This document shows positions 19,656-28,461 of a DNA stretch of 64,000 bases, in pieces (the stretch's first letter is position 1; each line of letters begins with the position of its first letter). The notes below the pieces were generated by a model. The model was not told the DNA's origin. It searched no databases and was given only the letters and a program-made list of their open reading frames with translations. Source of the stretch: Aquisphaera giovannonii (lineage in GTDB: Bacteria > Planctomycetota > Planctomycetia > Isosphaerales > Isosphaeraceae). The position numbers and the translations under genes were made by a program. The stretch is from positions 1,612,001 through 1,676,000 of the forward strand of contig NZ_CP042997.1 of NCBI RefSeq assembly GCF_008087625.1, given 5' to 3'.

Positions 19656-19841
19656 TCACCTCACCGGGAAGTACGTCGCGCTGATCCAGAGCAGGACGCC
19701 CAGGAGCAGGACGCCGAGCGTCAGGCTGCCGGCGATGAGCCCCTTCTCGATCGGCAAAAGGGGCTCGTGCTCGATCTTCGACAGCTCGTCGGCGAGTGTG
19801 GGCGACGGCTCGCCCGAGGTCCGAGTCCCTTGATCGCCCAT
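19656..19841 (-). CDS. Small single-pass membrane protein coupled to the YeiH-type exporter
   Basis: A 61-residue protein with a polar N-terminus (GDQGTRTSGEPSP) and one membrane helix near the C-terminus (GLIAGSLTLGVLLLGVLLWIS). Its ATG overlaps the end of the exporter gene (TGACATG), so the two are probably translationally coupled. It may be a small subunit or stabiliser of the exporter; that is inferred only from position. I do not recognise the family. Confidence 0.6.
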   Translation of the reverse strand: MGDQGTRTSGEPSPTLADELSKIEHEPLLPIEKGLIAGSLTLGVLLLGVLLWISATYFPVR

Positions 19842-19842
19842 G

Positions 19843-21291
19843 TCAGGGCCCCCCCGGCGAGGCCGGCGGCGTGGCGCCATGGAAGAAGAGCCAGGAGATC
19901 GCCAGGCCGATCCAGAGGATGAATCCGAAGAGGCTCACCGCGTAGACGACCGCAAGGCGGCCGATCCCCTCGGCCCACAGCTTCCTCACGTTGGTGGCCA
20001 GCCCGATGCAGAAGAACGTCAGCGCGAAGAAGAGCCCGCGGAGCGGCTCCACCTCGCCGGTGGCAGACGCCAGACCGGCCCTGGTCCCGGGCCACTCGAG
20101 CGCGACGAGGAACGTCAGCAGGAACAGGGCGAAGTAGCCGATCACGAAGGCGGGGAACCTCCGGACGATGTCGCGCAGCGGGACACTCGCGCCGGGCTTG
20201 CGATCGATCCCGTAGGCCCAGACGACCGCCAGGACGAGCGCCCAGATCCCGATGAAGACGTCGATGAAGACCTTCACCGTCGTGGTCGTGGCGAGCATCC
20301 ATCCGGGCTCCCAGGCGAGGCCCGACCTGTGGGCCTGAGCGAGGATCTGGGACTCGGCGATCACGCCGGAGGCCACCGCCGCGCCGTCGGTCTTCACCGC
20401 GAGGCCCATCCATGCCGCGGCCACGAGCGGCTCTCTCCAGAGGAACGTGCTCGCGGCCCACGGGAGGGCGAGCAGCTCGATCACGCTGAAGACCACGACG
20501 AGCGACGAGACCATGATCGGGACGACCGGCCGGGCCCGGATGGCCGCGCCGGTGGTGATGGCCGCGGAGACGCCGCAGATCGAGATGCCGGAGGCCAGCG
20601 GCGCGGCCCACTCGCGGCTGAAGCCGAACACGGTCCGGGCCAGCAGGTAGACCAGGGCCCAGTAGATCAGGTAGGCCTCGATGATCGCCGCCAGGCCGCG
20701 GAACATCACGGCGGTCATGAGCGAGGAGGCGCCGGCCGCCTTCACCCCGAGGCTCGCGCCCAGGATGACGATCGCGGTCTTGATGAACCACTCCGGCCGG
20801 GCCGATCCCGAGAGCCACCCCGCGAATCCCGGCATGAGGTTGCTCACGAGGAGACCGGCCGCGAGCGCCAGGAGGTATCCCGCCTCGCCCGTCAGCCCGA
20901 GCGACCAGGATATCCCGAAGCTCGCCAGCTTGTCCGGCGTCGCCGCGATGTACGCATAATGCCCGGCCACCCAGCAGGTGACGCTGAGGGCGTAGATGGC
21001 CGCGAACCGGGCCAGGAACCGCCCCGGGTCCTGCCCGAGGATCCTCGCGCCGACGCCCACGAGCGACGAGACGAAGGCGAACGTCAACAGGGCGCTGAGC
21101 GCCGGGGCGAGGCCGGCGAACGCCTTCGAGACCGGCTTCACCGCGCCGCCCGCATCGACCCAGACCTGCGGCGCCGCGATCCACCCGAGCAGGTCGTGCC
21201 CCGCCGCCGCCGGCATCGCCAGCAGGACGAGCGCCGCCCCCAGCCAAACGGCCAACCAATCCTCGGAGACGAACCAGGACTTCTCGCTCAT
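19843..21291 (-). CDS. YeiH-family putative sulfate exporter
   Basis: A 482-residue polytopic membrane protein with about ten to twelve hydrophobic segments. The motif SGISICGVSAAITTGAAI and the preceding EWFIKTAIVILGASLG are the hallmark of the YeiH/'putative sulfate exporter' family (Pfam Cons_hypoth698). The family name rests on limited evidence, but here the gene lies next to transsulfuration enzymes, which fits disposal of excess sulfate or sulfite. The C-terminus (FFHGATPPASPGGP) is followed immediately by the small membrane protein. The 5' end is 235 bases from the feo operon's last gene, leaving room for its own promoter. Confidence 0.82.
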   Translation of the reverse strand: MSEKSWFVSEDWLAVWLGAALVLLAMPAAAGHDLLGWIAAPQVWVDAGGAVKPVSKAFAGLAPALSALLTFAFVSSLVGVGARILGQDPGRFLARFAAIYALSVTCWVAGHYAYIAATPDKLASFGISWSLGLTGEAGYLLALAAGLLVSNLMPGFAGWLSGSARPEWFIKTAIVILGASLGVKAAGASSLMTAVMFRGLAAIIEAYLIYWALVYLLARTVFGFSREWAAPLASGISICGVSAAITTGAAIRARPVVPIMVSSLVVVFSVIELLALPWAASTFLWREPLVAAAWMGLAVKTDGAAVASGVIAESQILAQAHRSGLAWEPGWMLATTTTVKVFIDVFIGIWALVLAVVWAYGIDRKPGASVPLRDIVRRFPAFVIGYFALFLLTFLVALEWPGTRAGLASATGEVEPLRGLFFALTFFCIGLATNVRKLWAEGIGRLAVVYAVSLFGFILWIGLAISWLFFHGATPPASPGGP

Positions 21292-21526
21292 ACGGACTTG
21301 CCCCAGCGTTTTGCAAAGGGCCGCCTCGCACGCCGGCCGCCAAGCAGCAGGAGATTACCACGGCGGGACGCCAATTCCCACGGACGAGCGGCGGGGGAAG
21401 CGCCCGAACTCCCGCGGATCCCGCCCGTGCCGGGCGGCGGACGGGCCGGGCGGGCAGCGGACGGACCTTGGAACCCTCGCCACTTCCGTGCTCGGGCACG
21501 GGGCCGGCTGGCCCGGCCCGTCAGGC

Positions 21527-21709
21527 CTAGCGAGGAGCCGGCAGGCCGATGCTCACGACCGGCTCGGCCGCGGAGGAGCACTTCGCGCAGCCCCCCCCGC
21601 AGCCCCCCGCCCCGCGGCCGCGGACCGCGGACCAGGCGAGGCTCGCGAGGTAGCCGGCGGCGCCGAGGACGATGGCCATCGCGACGAGGTCTTGCCAGGT
21701 GAAGTCCAC
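21527..21709 (-). CDS. FeoB-associated Cys-rich membrane protein
   Basis: A 60-residue protein: one membrane helix (DLVAMAIVLGAAGYLASLAW), a short basic stretch, then a Gly/Cys cluster (GGCGGGCAKCSS). This matches the small FeoB-associated Cys-rich family, thought to help Fe(II) transport at the membrane. It begins 24 bases after the feoB stop codon and is the last gene of the feo operon. Confidence 0.85.
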   Translation of the reverse strand: MDFTWQDLVAMAIVLGAAGYLASLAWSAVRGRGAGGCGGGCAKCSSAAEPVVSIGLPAPR

Positions 21710-21733
21710 GGGAATCCTCCGTCGTGCTTCGAA

Positions 21734-23986
21734 TCAGAGCCCGAGCCAGGTCCCGCCCTGGTAGACGAGCAGGGCCGCGACGTACGCGACGGCCGTCATG
21801 TAGGCGAACGTGAACGCCGGCCAGGTCCAGGTCCCGGTCTCGCGCCCGATCACGGCGAGCGTGGAGACGCACTGGGCGCACAACGCGAAGAAGACCATAA
21901 TCGAGAGCGCGACGGGGATGTCGAAGAGCGGCTTGCCGCTGGGCCACGTCGCCGACCGGAGGGCGTCTCCCAGCCGCTGGGAGCCTTCGTCCTCCTCGAC
22001 CTCCCGTCCCACGTCGAAGATCACGCCCAGGGTCGCGACGACGACCTCGCGGGCCGGGAACGACGCGATCACGCCGCTGCCGATCCGCCAGTCCCAGCCG
22101 AGCGGCCGGACCGCCGGCTCGATCAGGTGCCCGAGCCGCCCGAGCACGCTCTGCCTCTTCTGCGCGCCCTCGATGCGATTGGCCACGTCCGCCAGGCCGT
22201 CGGCCGCGAGTTCCTCCTTCTCCGCGTCCCCCGCGACGCGGGCGCCCTCCCGTTCCGCCTCCAGGCGGACCTTCTCGGCGGCCAGCGGCGCCATCTCCTT
22301 CGTGGAGAGGCGGGGATAGTACAACGCACCCCACATGACGATCGAGACGGCGAAGATGATTGTCCCCGCGTTCCTCAGGAAGTCCCAGCCCCTCTCGAGC
22401 ATCCGATGCACGACCACGCGGGGCGAGGGCCACTTGTACGGGGGCATCTCCATCAGGAACGACGGCGCCTCGCCCCTCAGCAGCGTCCGCTTGAGGATCA
22501 GGGCCGCGACCGCCGCGACGACGATCCCCACGGCGTACATGGCGAAGAGCACGAGCCCTTGCAGCCCGAGCAGGCCTCCCAGGAAGCGACGGTCCGGGAT
22601 GAAGGCCGCGATCATGAGGGTGTAGACCGGCAACCGGGCGCTGCAGCTCATCAGCGGGGCGATCAGGATCGTCGTCAGCCGGTCCCGCCGGTCCTCGATC
22701 ACGCGCGTGGCCATCACCCCGGGGATCGCGCAGGCGAACGACGAGAGGAGCGGGATGAACGACTTGCCGGAGAGCCCCACGCGGACCATCAGGCGGTCCA
22801 TCAGGTACGCGGCGCGGGAGAGGTAGCCGCATTCCTCCAGGCTCGTCAGCAGGAAGAACAGGATGAAAATCTGCGGCAGGAAGACGACCACCGCCCCGAT
22901 GCCCCCGATGATGCCGTCGGTGAGCAGGCTGAGCAGCGGGCCCTCCGGCAGCCGCGCCTGGAGCTGGGCCGAGACCCATCCGATGCCCGCGTCGATGGCG
23001 TCCATCGGCCCCTGGGCCCAGGAGAAGACGGCGCTGAACATGAGCAGGAGCACCGCCGCGAGCGCCAGCAGGCCCCAGAACCGATGAGTGAGCACGGCAT
23101 CGAGGCGGTCGCCCCAGGTCGAGGCGGGCGCGTCGGGATGATGGACGATCCCGCTCACCGCCCGGGCGATCCAGCCGTAGCGGGCGGTCGTCTCCACCCC
23201 CGGCACCGTGCAACCGGCCGCGGCCAGGCGGCCGCGGGCCGCCTCGAGCTCCTCGCGGACGGCACGGCCGTCCCCGTTCTGATCGCCATACAGGCGACCC
23301 TCGAGATAGCCGCCGGTATCCAGGAGGAGCCGCTCGACGAGGTATCGCGGCAGGCGGTCCTCCCCGGCGAGCGTCCGCCTCGAGGAGAGGAACCCGGCGA
23401 GCCGGGCCGTCTCTTCCAGGAAGGCGGGCGGGAATGGCCCCTGCGCGGCGGGGCAGGTCGTCCGGCCGGCCTCCGCCAGCGCGTCCTTGAGCGACTCCAG
23501 CCCGATGCCGCGGTGCGCCTCCACGGGGACGACGGGCACCCCCAGCCGTTCCGACAGCGCCGGGACGTCGATCCGCAGCCCGTGATCCTGGGCGACGTCC
23601 CACATCGTCAGGGCGAGCACCACCGGCCGCCCCACCTCGAGGACCTGGCTGAGCAGGTAGAGGTTCCGCTCCAGGTTGTTCGCCGCGGCCACGCAGAGCA
23701 CCACGTCCGGCACCGGGACGTCATCCAGCCGGCCGAAGAGCACGTCGACGGCCACCATCTCGTCGGGCGATCGAGGCGCGAGGCTGTAGGTGCCGGGCAG
23801 GTCCACGAGCGTCCAGACCTCGCCCGCGTGCTGGACCTCGCCGAGCGTCTTCTCGACGGTCACCCCCGGATAATTCCCCACCCGCTGCGGCACGCCGGAG
23901 AGCCCGCCGAAGAGCGTGGATTTGCCCGTATTCGGATTGCCGACGAGGGCGATCGTCCGGATCTTGCGTGCCGTGGCGGTCTGCAT
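21734..23986 (-). CDS. feoB: Ferrous iron transporter B
   Basis: A 750-residue membrane GTPase that imports Fe(II). The N-terminal G domain has GNPNTGKST (P-loop), the switch I segment NYPGVTVEK, DLPGTYSL (G3) and an unusual G4 region (ALTMWDVAQ in place of the common NMxD). The C-terminal membrane core contains two nucleoside-recognition-type halves with SSFACAIPGVMATR and CSARLPVY. The length is normal for the family. It follows feoA by 60 bases. No clear ribosome-binding site precedes the ATG, and none is needed if translation is coupled to feoA. Confidence 0.95.
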   Translation of the reverse strand: MQTATARKIRTIALVGNPNTGKSTLFGGLSGVPQRVGNYPGVTVEKTLGEVQHAGEVWTLVDLPGTYSLAPRSPDEMVAVDVLFGRLDDVPVPDVVLCVAAANNLERNLYLLSQVLEVGRPVVLALTMWDVAQDHGLRIDVPALSERLGVPVVPVEAHRGIGLESLKDALAEAGRTTCPAAQGPFPPAFLEETARLAGFLSSRRTLAGEDRLPRYLVERLLLDTGGYLEGRLYGDQNGDGRAVREELEAARGRLAAAGCTVPGVETTARYGWIARAVSGIVHHPDAPASTWGDRLDAVLTHRFWGLLALAAVLLLMFSAVFSWAQGPMDAIDAGIGWVSAQLQARLPEGPLLSLLTDGIIGGIGAVVVFLPQIFILFFLLTSLEECGYLSRAAYLMDRLMVRVGLSGKSFIPLLSSFACAIPGVMATRVIEDRRDRLTTILIAPLMSCSARLPVYTLMIAAFIPDRRFLGGLLGLQGLVLFAMYAVGIVVAAVAALILKRTLLRGEAPSFLMEMPPYKWPSPRVVVHRMLERGWDFLRNAGTIIFAVSIVMWGALYYPRLSTKEMAPLAAEKVRLEAEREGARVAGDAEKEELAADGLADVANRIEGAQKRQSVLGRLGHLIEPAVRPLGWDWRIGSGVIASFPAREVVVATLGVIFDVGREVEEDEGSQRLGDALRSATWPSGKPLFDIPVALSIMVFFALCAQCVSTLAVIGRETGTWTWPAFTFAYMTAVAYVAALLVYQGGTWLGL

Positions 23987-24046
23987 CGGTGGGAGCCGGG
24001 AAAGGGAATCGAATTCGCAGCCCCCGAGGCAGGGATGCCTCCCCGA

Positions 24047-24322
24047 TCAGGAGGCGACGCCGATCGGGCGGACCATCACGCAGGCGCAATCGTCCATGCG
24101 AAACCCGAGACGCTGTCCGCGGAGGCAGACGATGCACGGGCTACCCGGCCGGATCATCTGGATCGGCGCCCCGTCGTAGAGGCCCATCTCTCGCAGGCGA
24201 TGCACGTGCTCCGAGTTGCCGAAGATATCCCCGACCAGCCCGCGCTGCCCCGCGCGGAGAGACCCGAGGGGCACGGCTTCGGCCGTCGTACATCCCCCGG
24301 AGGTGAGTCCCGACATCTTCAT
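24047..24322 (-). CDS. feoA: FeoA, SH3-like ferrous transport accessory protein
   Basis: A 91-residue protein with the FeoA SH3-like fold: PLGSLRAGQRGLVGDI, the conserved RLREMGLYDGAPIQMI and a terminal VMVRP strand. FeoA binds the cytoplasmic side of FeoB and modulates its activity. The reading frame stays open upstream, but the ATG at 24322 (or the second ATG at 24316, with AGGA six bases before it) fits the domain start and lies downstream of the promoter and operator at 24375-24425. First gene of the feoA-feoB-FeoB-associated operon. Confidence 0.88.
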   Translation of the reverse strand: MKMSGLTSGGCTTAEAVPLGSLRAGQRGLVGDIFGNSEHVHRLREMGLYDGAPIQMIRPGSPCIVCLRGQRLGFRMDDCACVMVRPIGVAS

Positions 24323-24374
24323 TCCTGAACCTCGAAGTCGATGAGATCCTGACCGCATCGCCCGGCTGCCGCAT

Positions 24375-24389
24375 TGAGACTGAATCTCA
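24375..24389 (-). promoter_or_regulatory. Fur-like operator of the feo operon
   Basis: TGAGACTGAATCTCA is a 7-1-7 inverted repeat that matches the Fur half-site consensus (TGATAAT) at five of seven positions on each side. It lies just downstream of the -10 box, where bound Fur would block transcription under iron-replete conditions. Regulation by Fur is an inference. Confidence 0.6.
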
Positions 24390-24395
24390 GTGGCA

Positions 24396-24425
24396 ATTAT
24401 AGAGTGAGGCGGGGCGTCCAGCCAA
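24396..24425 (-). promoter_or_regulatory. feoA promoter
   Basis: On the minus strand, TTGGCT (24425-24420) and a perfect TATAAT (24401-24396) are spaced by 18 bases. The predicted start falls within or next to the Fur-like operator, about 65 bases before the feoA ATG. Confidence 0.6.
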
Positions 24426-25976
24426 GGGGTCTTGGCGAATTCCGCATCGGGAGCCCGGATTTCCGCGGGGCACCCCATCGATGGGGACGAGCGACAGGGT
24501 CTCCACAAGGATAATGATGGGGCGCCCTGAGCGGTCCGGAGCGAGATCAAGTCGGACCTGCAACCGGCCTCGCTCATCGGGGAGGGAGCGTGGGGCGCCG
24601 CGGGTCGGACTCCGCCGTAGAGCGAGTGGGCGCGGCGGCTCGGGGCCGCCCGCGACAGGAGGCCCGCCCGTCGTCCGGTCGGGGCGGACCGCGACGGGCC
24701 GCCCGATTGCCGGAGGCTCTTCCTCCCGGGAGGGAGATCGAAGGCGACGATTCGGGCGGTCGCCGCGCGGCGAGCGCGGCATGTCCGCGGTCCCGCCCCG
24801 GAGGCCGTGGGGGATGGGGCGACGTGCCCGCGTGGACCGGGGTCAAGGGGGCCCGGGGCATCCATGCCCCTGAGTGCCATCCGTGGCACCAACCCCACTT
24901 GCGCTTGTATTTACGTGTGAATCACCTTTGATTCGCAGCCCCGCCCCGGAGGCCGTGGGGGATGGGGCGGCGTGCCCGCGTGTGGACCGGGGTCAAGGGG
25001 GCCCGGGGCATCCATGCCCCTGAGTGCCATCCGTGGCACCGGCCCCACTTGCGCTTGTATTTACGTGTGAATCACCCTTGAATTGACGCCGGGTGCGGGC
25101 CCGGCGAGGCCGGGCGGTGGCGCGGGCTGACGCCGGGATGGCGGAGGATCGGAGGGCGCGCCGGGATGCGATGCTGAGGGAGGGTGATGCTCTCGGAGGT
25201 GCCGCCCGTCACCGGGGCCGCCTCGTGGTCCGGCGTCGCCGCGTCGCCCCGCGTGTCGACGACGACGCGCCCGCGGCCCGACGATCGATGAGCATCCTTC
25301 ATGTCCCGGCCTCGTGGCTGGATTCCCCGGGCGACTGCACGTCCCTGTCGAGACAGAACATACCCGGGGGCGTGCGGCGGGTCCAGACCGTTCCCGCAAA
25401 TCGGCCGCAGGCGGGGCGGGGCCGGGGTCGCCGGCGCGCGACGACCCCGTCTCGGCCGCGAGCCGCGCCCGCGCGATCCGTCCTGACACGCACATGTGAA
25501 CTTCATATCGCGCCAATTTATGCTTTTCCGTAAGGCCGTCTCGCCCGCGGCAGGCGGGGGATCGCCGCGCCATCATCGCCCGCAGCGTGAGTCCGATCCG
25601 GGGCCGGCGAACGTACTCGAGCAGGCGGGCGGAGCCGGCGTCCTCGGGCGGGCCGGGACCCGCGGGGGCCGGGCGCCAGCCCACGCCCCTGGATCGCGAT
25701 GTCCCCGGCGAGGCGGAAGAGGCCCGCAGACCGGATCGAGGGCCCGGCGTTCGGGCAGTCGCGCGGGGGACCGTCGATCCGGCCCGTCGCGGGACGCGGC
25801 CTGATGGACAGCACCGGTCGGCCCCCTCGAGCCTACCGCCGCCCCCGTCGGAGGGTAGCCGGCCGGTGCCCGTCGTGTGGCTAGCCGTGTGCAGCAGCGG
25901 TTATAAAGGTGGGACTGGCGTGTGGGGGCAAGGGGCGGGCGCGGGGCGTACCGCCCGTGGAACCGGGGGTTCGGCC
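24426..25976. other. Long largely non-coding region upstream of the gluconolactonase-like gene
   Basis: About 1.55 kb with no convincing gene on either strand. Its one clear structure is the direct repeat at 24792-25080. The many open frames have the Arg/Pro/Gly bias of chance frames. Confidence 0.5.
24792..25080. repeat. Two-copy direct repeat of about 140 bases with internal hairpins
   Basis: Copy 1 spans about 24792-24930 and copy 2 about 24940-25080, nine bases apart. They differ by one two-base insertion and a few substitutions. Each copy holds two adjacent hairpins, GGGGCA-TCCA-TGCCCC and GTGCCA-TCCG-TGGCAC, then an AT-rich tail (TTGTATTTACGTGTGAATCACC). There is no coding sense. It could be a dispersed intergenic repeat or a structured RNA; neither can be told from one locus. 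Confidence 0.85.
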
Positions 25977-26876
25977 ATGGCGAAGATCCTGAGGGACGCG
26001 GGGTTGTCGGAGCTGATCGGCGAGGCGTCGCTGGAACGCCTGGCCGGCGGGTTCGTCTTCACGGAAGGGCCGCTCTGGCGCCCGGACGGGGCCACGCTCT
26101 TCCAGGACATGAAGGGCCAGCGCACCTGGCTGATCGGCCCGGACGGGACGCCGGCGATGATCCGCGAGCAGACCCGCGGGGCGAACGGCCAGACCTTCGC
26201 GAAGGGCGGCTCGGTCGTCTTCTGCGAGCAGGATGGCCGGCGGGTGTCGCGGATGAATCCGGACGGCAGCGGCGTCGAGACCGTCGCGGAGACGTGGTCG
26301 GGGCAGCGGCTGAACAGCCCCAACGACATCGTCGCGAGGTCGGACGGCCTGCTGTATTTCTCGGACCCGCCCTACGGCGTGCAGCCGGCCGAGCGGTCGC
26401 TCCACTTCCAGGGGGTCTACATCCTGGACCTCGACGCCGAGGGCCCGGCGCGGACGCGCCTGGTGGCGGACGACTTCGAGAAGCCGAACGGCCTGGCCTT
26501 CTCGCCCGACGAGGGCACGCTGTACGTCTGCGACACGGCCCGGTATCACATCCGGGCCTTCGACGTGCAGGCCGACGGGACGTTCCGCCCCGGATCGGGC
26601 CGGGTCGTCGCGCGGATGGACCCCGACGAGCCGGGCGGCCCGGACGGCATGAAGGTCGATCGCGAGGGCCGGCTGTATGTCGCGGTCGCCCAGGGGGTCT
26701 GGGTCTTCGAGCCGTCCGGGAAGCTCCTGGGCATCCTCGCCACGCCCAAGCGTCCGGCCAACCTGGCCTGGTGCGGGGGGGACGGCCGCGAGCTCTTCCT
26801 GTGCATCGGCGAGGAGGTCTACCGCACCCGCCTGGAGGTCGCCGGCATCCTCCCCCCATTTACGCCCGCACCCTGA
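25977..26876 (+). CDS. SMP-30/gluconolactonase-like beta-propeller hydrolase
   Basis: A 299-residue six-bladed beta-propeller of the SMP-30/LRE family. Features are EGPLWRPDG (the metal-binding glutamate), [13 protein letters not shown] (Asn-Asp metal site), [12 protein letters not shown] and [17 protein letters not shown]. The family opens sugar lactones (gluconolactone and relatives) using a divalent metal. Unlike many planctomycete paralogues it has no signal peptide when started at the ATG at 25977, so it should be cytoplasmic. The frame is open further upstream, but the sequence there looks non-coding. IF-1 lies 226 bases downstream. Confidence 0.85.
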   Translation: MAKILRDAGLSELIGEASLERLAGGFVFTEGPLWRPDGATLFQDMKGQRTWLIGPDGTPAMIREQTRGANGQTFAKGGSVVFCEQDGRRVSRMNPDGSGVETVAETWSGQRLNSPNDIVARSDGLLYFSDPPYGVQPAERSLHFQGVYILDLDAEGPARTRLVADDFEKPNGLAFSPDEGTLYVCDTARYHIRAFDVQADGTFRPGSGRVVARMDPDEPGGPDGMKVDREGRLYVAVAQGVWVFEPSGKLLGILATPKRPANLAWCGGDGRELFLCIGEEVYRTRLEVAGILPPFTPAP

Positions 26877-27102
26877 CTTGCTCGCTGGCCAAGCCCGCGG
26901 CGATCGAGTAAACTCGAAGTTGAACCCCCGCCAGGCGATGCGAGGCGATCCGGACCGGCATGCCGACGAGTCGCAAGGGCCCCTCCCACCCCCGGGGCCC
27001 GGCCGACGCGAGTCGTCCACCCCGGCGGACGGAATGCGTATCCCGGCAGAGCGGCCCGCGCATCGCCTCGCCGGGCCGACGCCGATCCCCAAGGAGGCCC
27101 GC

Positions 27103-27321
27103 GTGGCCAGAGAAGAACCGATCCGGACCGAAGGGCGCATCGTCGAGGCCCTGCCGAACACCCAGTTCATGGTCGAGCTGGAGAACGGCCATCGCATCCT
27201 CGCCCACATCGCGGGCAAGATGCGCAAGAATTTCATCCGAATCGTCCCCGGCGACCGGGTGACGGTCGAGATCACGCCGTACGACCTGACCAAGGGCCGC
27301 ATCGTCTACCGCGAGCGTTGA
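27103..27321 (+). CDS. infA: Translation initiation factor IF-1
   Basis: A 72-residue S1/OB-fold protein: [42 protein letters not shown] and [20 protein letters not shown]-1 binds the 30S A site during initiation. The start is GTG at 27103 with a strong AAGGAGG five bases upstream; the longer frame upstream is not coding. The length and sequence are standard. Confidence 0.95.
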   Translation: MAREEPIRTEGRIVEALPNTQFMVELENGHRILAHIAGKMRKNFIRIVPGDRVTVEITPYDLTKGRIVYRER

Positions 27322-27339
27322 CCGCGGCCTCCGATCGGC

Positions 27340-27358
27340 GCCTCGCCCCCGGCGAGGC
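27340..27358. terminator. Hairpin between converging genes
   Basis: GCCTCGCC-CCC-GGCGAGGC, an eight-base stem between the infA stop and the converging RNase HII-like gene. There is no T run on either side, so terminator function is uncertain. Confidence 0.35.
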
Positions 27359-27367
27359 CTCATCGGG

Positions 27368-28369
27368 TCACTTTCGCCGCCACCAGGCCTCGGGGGGATG
27401 CCCCAGCTCCCGGGCGAGCGGCTCGATGGCCGCGCGGAACCTCGCGGCGTCCACGGGATAGCCGGCCGTCGGCCGGAGCCCCGCGACGCGCGCGGTCCAG
27501 TACGCGTTGAAGGCGTCCATCCAGACCTCGCGGACCGTCTTGCTCACGATCGACGCCAGGGCCACCAGGCCGTTGCCGGCGTCCGCCCGCGGGCGGAGCC
27601 GCAGGCGGAGCAGGCGGCCGTCGCCGCGGACGGTGTACTCGCTGAGCTCCGGCCCCTCCTCACCCCGGTCGATCCACGCCTCGGGGAAGGCCCTGGAGAG
27701 CGGCTCCAGGTAGTAATGCCGGCCGCCGTGCTTGTCGCAATCCAGGGCCGTCGGCCTGCCGTCGGCCGCGATCCGCCACGCCTCCTCGAGGAGCACGCGG
27801 AAGGCCCCGAAGTGGACCGCGGCCTTGGAGCCGTGATGATCGAGCAGGCCATTGAACCGCTCCGGCCCCAGCACCACCGTCCGCACGGCGGAGAACCGCC
27901 ACCGGCCGGATGGTGGCGCGAGCGGACGGCCCATGAGTCGCGGACGGAGCGTCTCGCAGACGCCGGCGCGGGGCCATGTCGCACCGGGGCATCCGGCGTC
28001 GATCCACCGCCCGAGCTCCACCTCGTGAATCGTCCCGCAGCCAAGGCGGCCCAGCAGGCCGTCGTGGTTGGCGGGCAGGGAGCCGAAGACCGCCTCCAGC
28101 AGCGCCAGGCAGGTGGATTCCAGCCGGTCGCGGCCCTTCCCGCCGCGCAGGATGGCCTTGGAATCGTCCACCCAGAACCGGGACGGATCGCCGCCCGCGC
28201 GGTCGACGGACGCCTCGAGCTCCGCCCAAAGCTCCGGCGGCGGCCGGAAGTCCCCGGCATGCGGCGTGGCCGGAGGCCCTCCCTCGAGGCCCTCCGCGAT
28301 GACCGCCGTCATCACGAGCGGTCCCAAATTAGGCCCGTAGCCGGCCTCATCGATCCCGATCCAGCGCAA
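27368..28369 (-). CDS. Divergent, enlarged RNase HII-like protein
   Basis: A 333-residue protein with RNase HII landmarks: WIGIDEAGYGPNLGPLV at the N-terminus (the DEAG catalytic Asp-Glu), DSKAIL, a central Asp in ALDCDKHGG, and ALASIVSKTVREVWM, which corresponds to the ASIxAKxxRD motif but with Glu where the fourth carboxylate (Asp) is usual. Inserts make it about 100 residues longer than standard RnhB. RNase HII removes ribonucleotides from DNA; whether this protein does so, or binds nucleic acid without cleavage, is open. The TTG at 28369 has GGAGGA nine bases upstream and matches the domain start; the frame extends 40 codons further. Confidence 0.7.
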   Translation of the reverse strand: MRWIGIDEAGYGPNLGPLVMTAVIAEGLEGGPPATPHAGDFRPPPELWAELEASVDRAGGDPSRFWVDDSKAILRGGKGRDRLESTCLALLEAVFGSLPANHDGLLGRLGCGTIHEVELGRWIDAGCPGATWPRAGVCETLRPRLMGRPLAPPSGRWRFSAVRTVVLGPERFNGLLDHHGSKAAVHFGAFRVLLEEAWRIAADGRPTALDCDKHGGRHYYLEPLSRAFPEAWIDRGEEGPELSEYTVRGDGRLLRLRLRPRADAGNGLVALASIVSKTVREVWMDAFNAYWTARVAGLRPTAGYPVDAARFRAAIEPLARELGHPPEAWWRRK

Positions 28370-28461
28370 CTTCGATGATCCTCCGTCGTGTTGTCGCCCA
28401 TATACTAGTATGATCTTTAGAGAGAGCGAGACGCAAATCCTCGTGCCAGGAGGGGACAGCC

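Noticed and set aside
25496-25976. An N-terminal extension of the gluconolactonase-like protein from 25587.
   Set aside because: The added sequence is low-complexity Arg/Pro/Gly with no domain; the ATG at 25977 begins the conserved fold.
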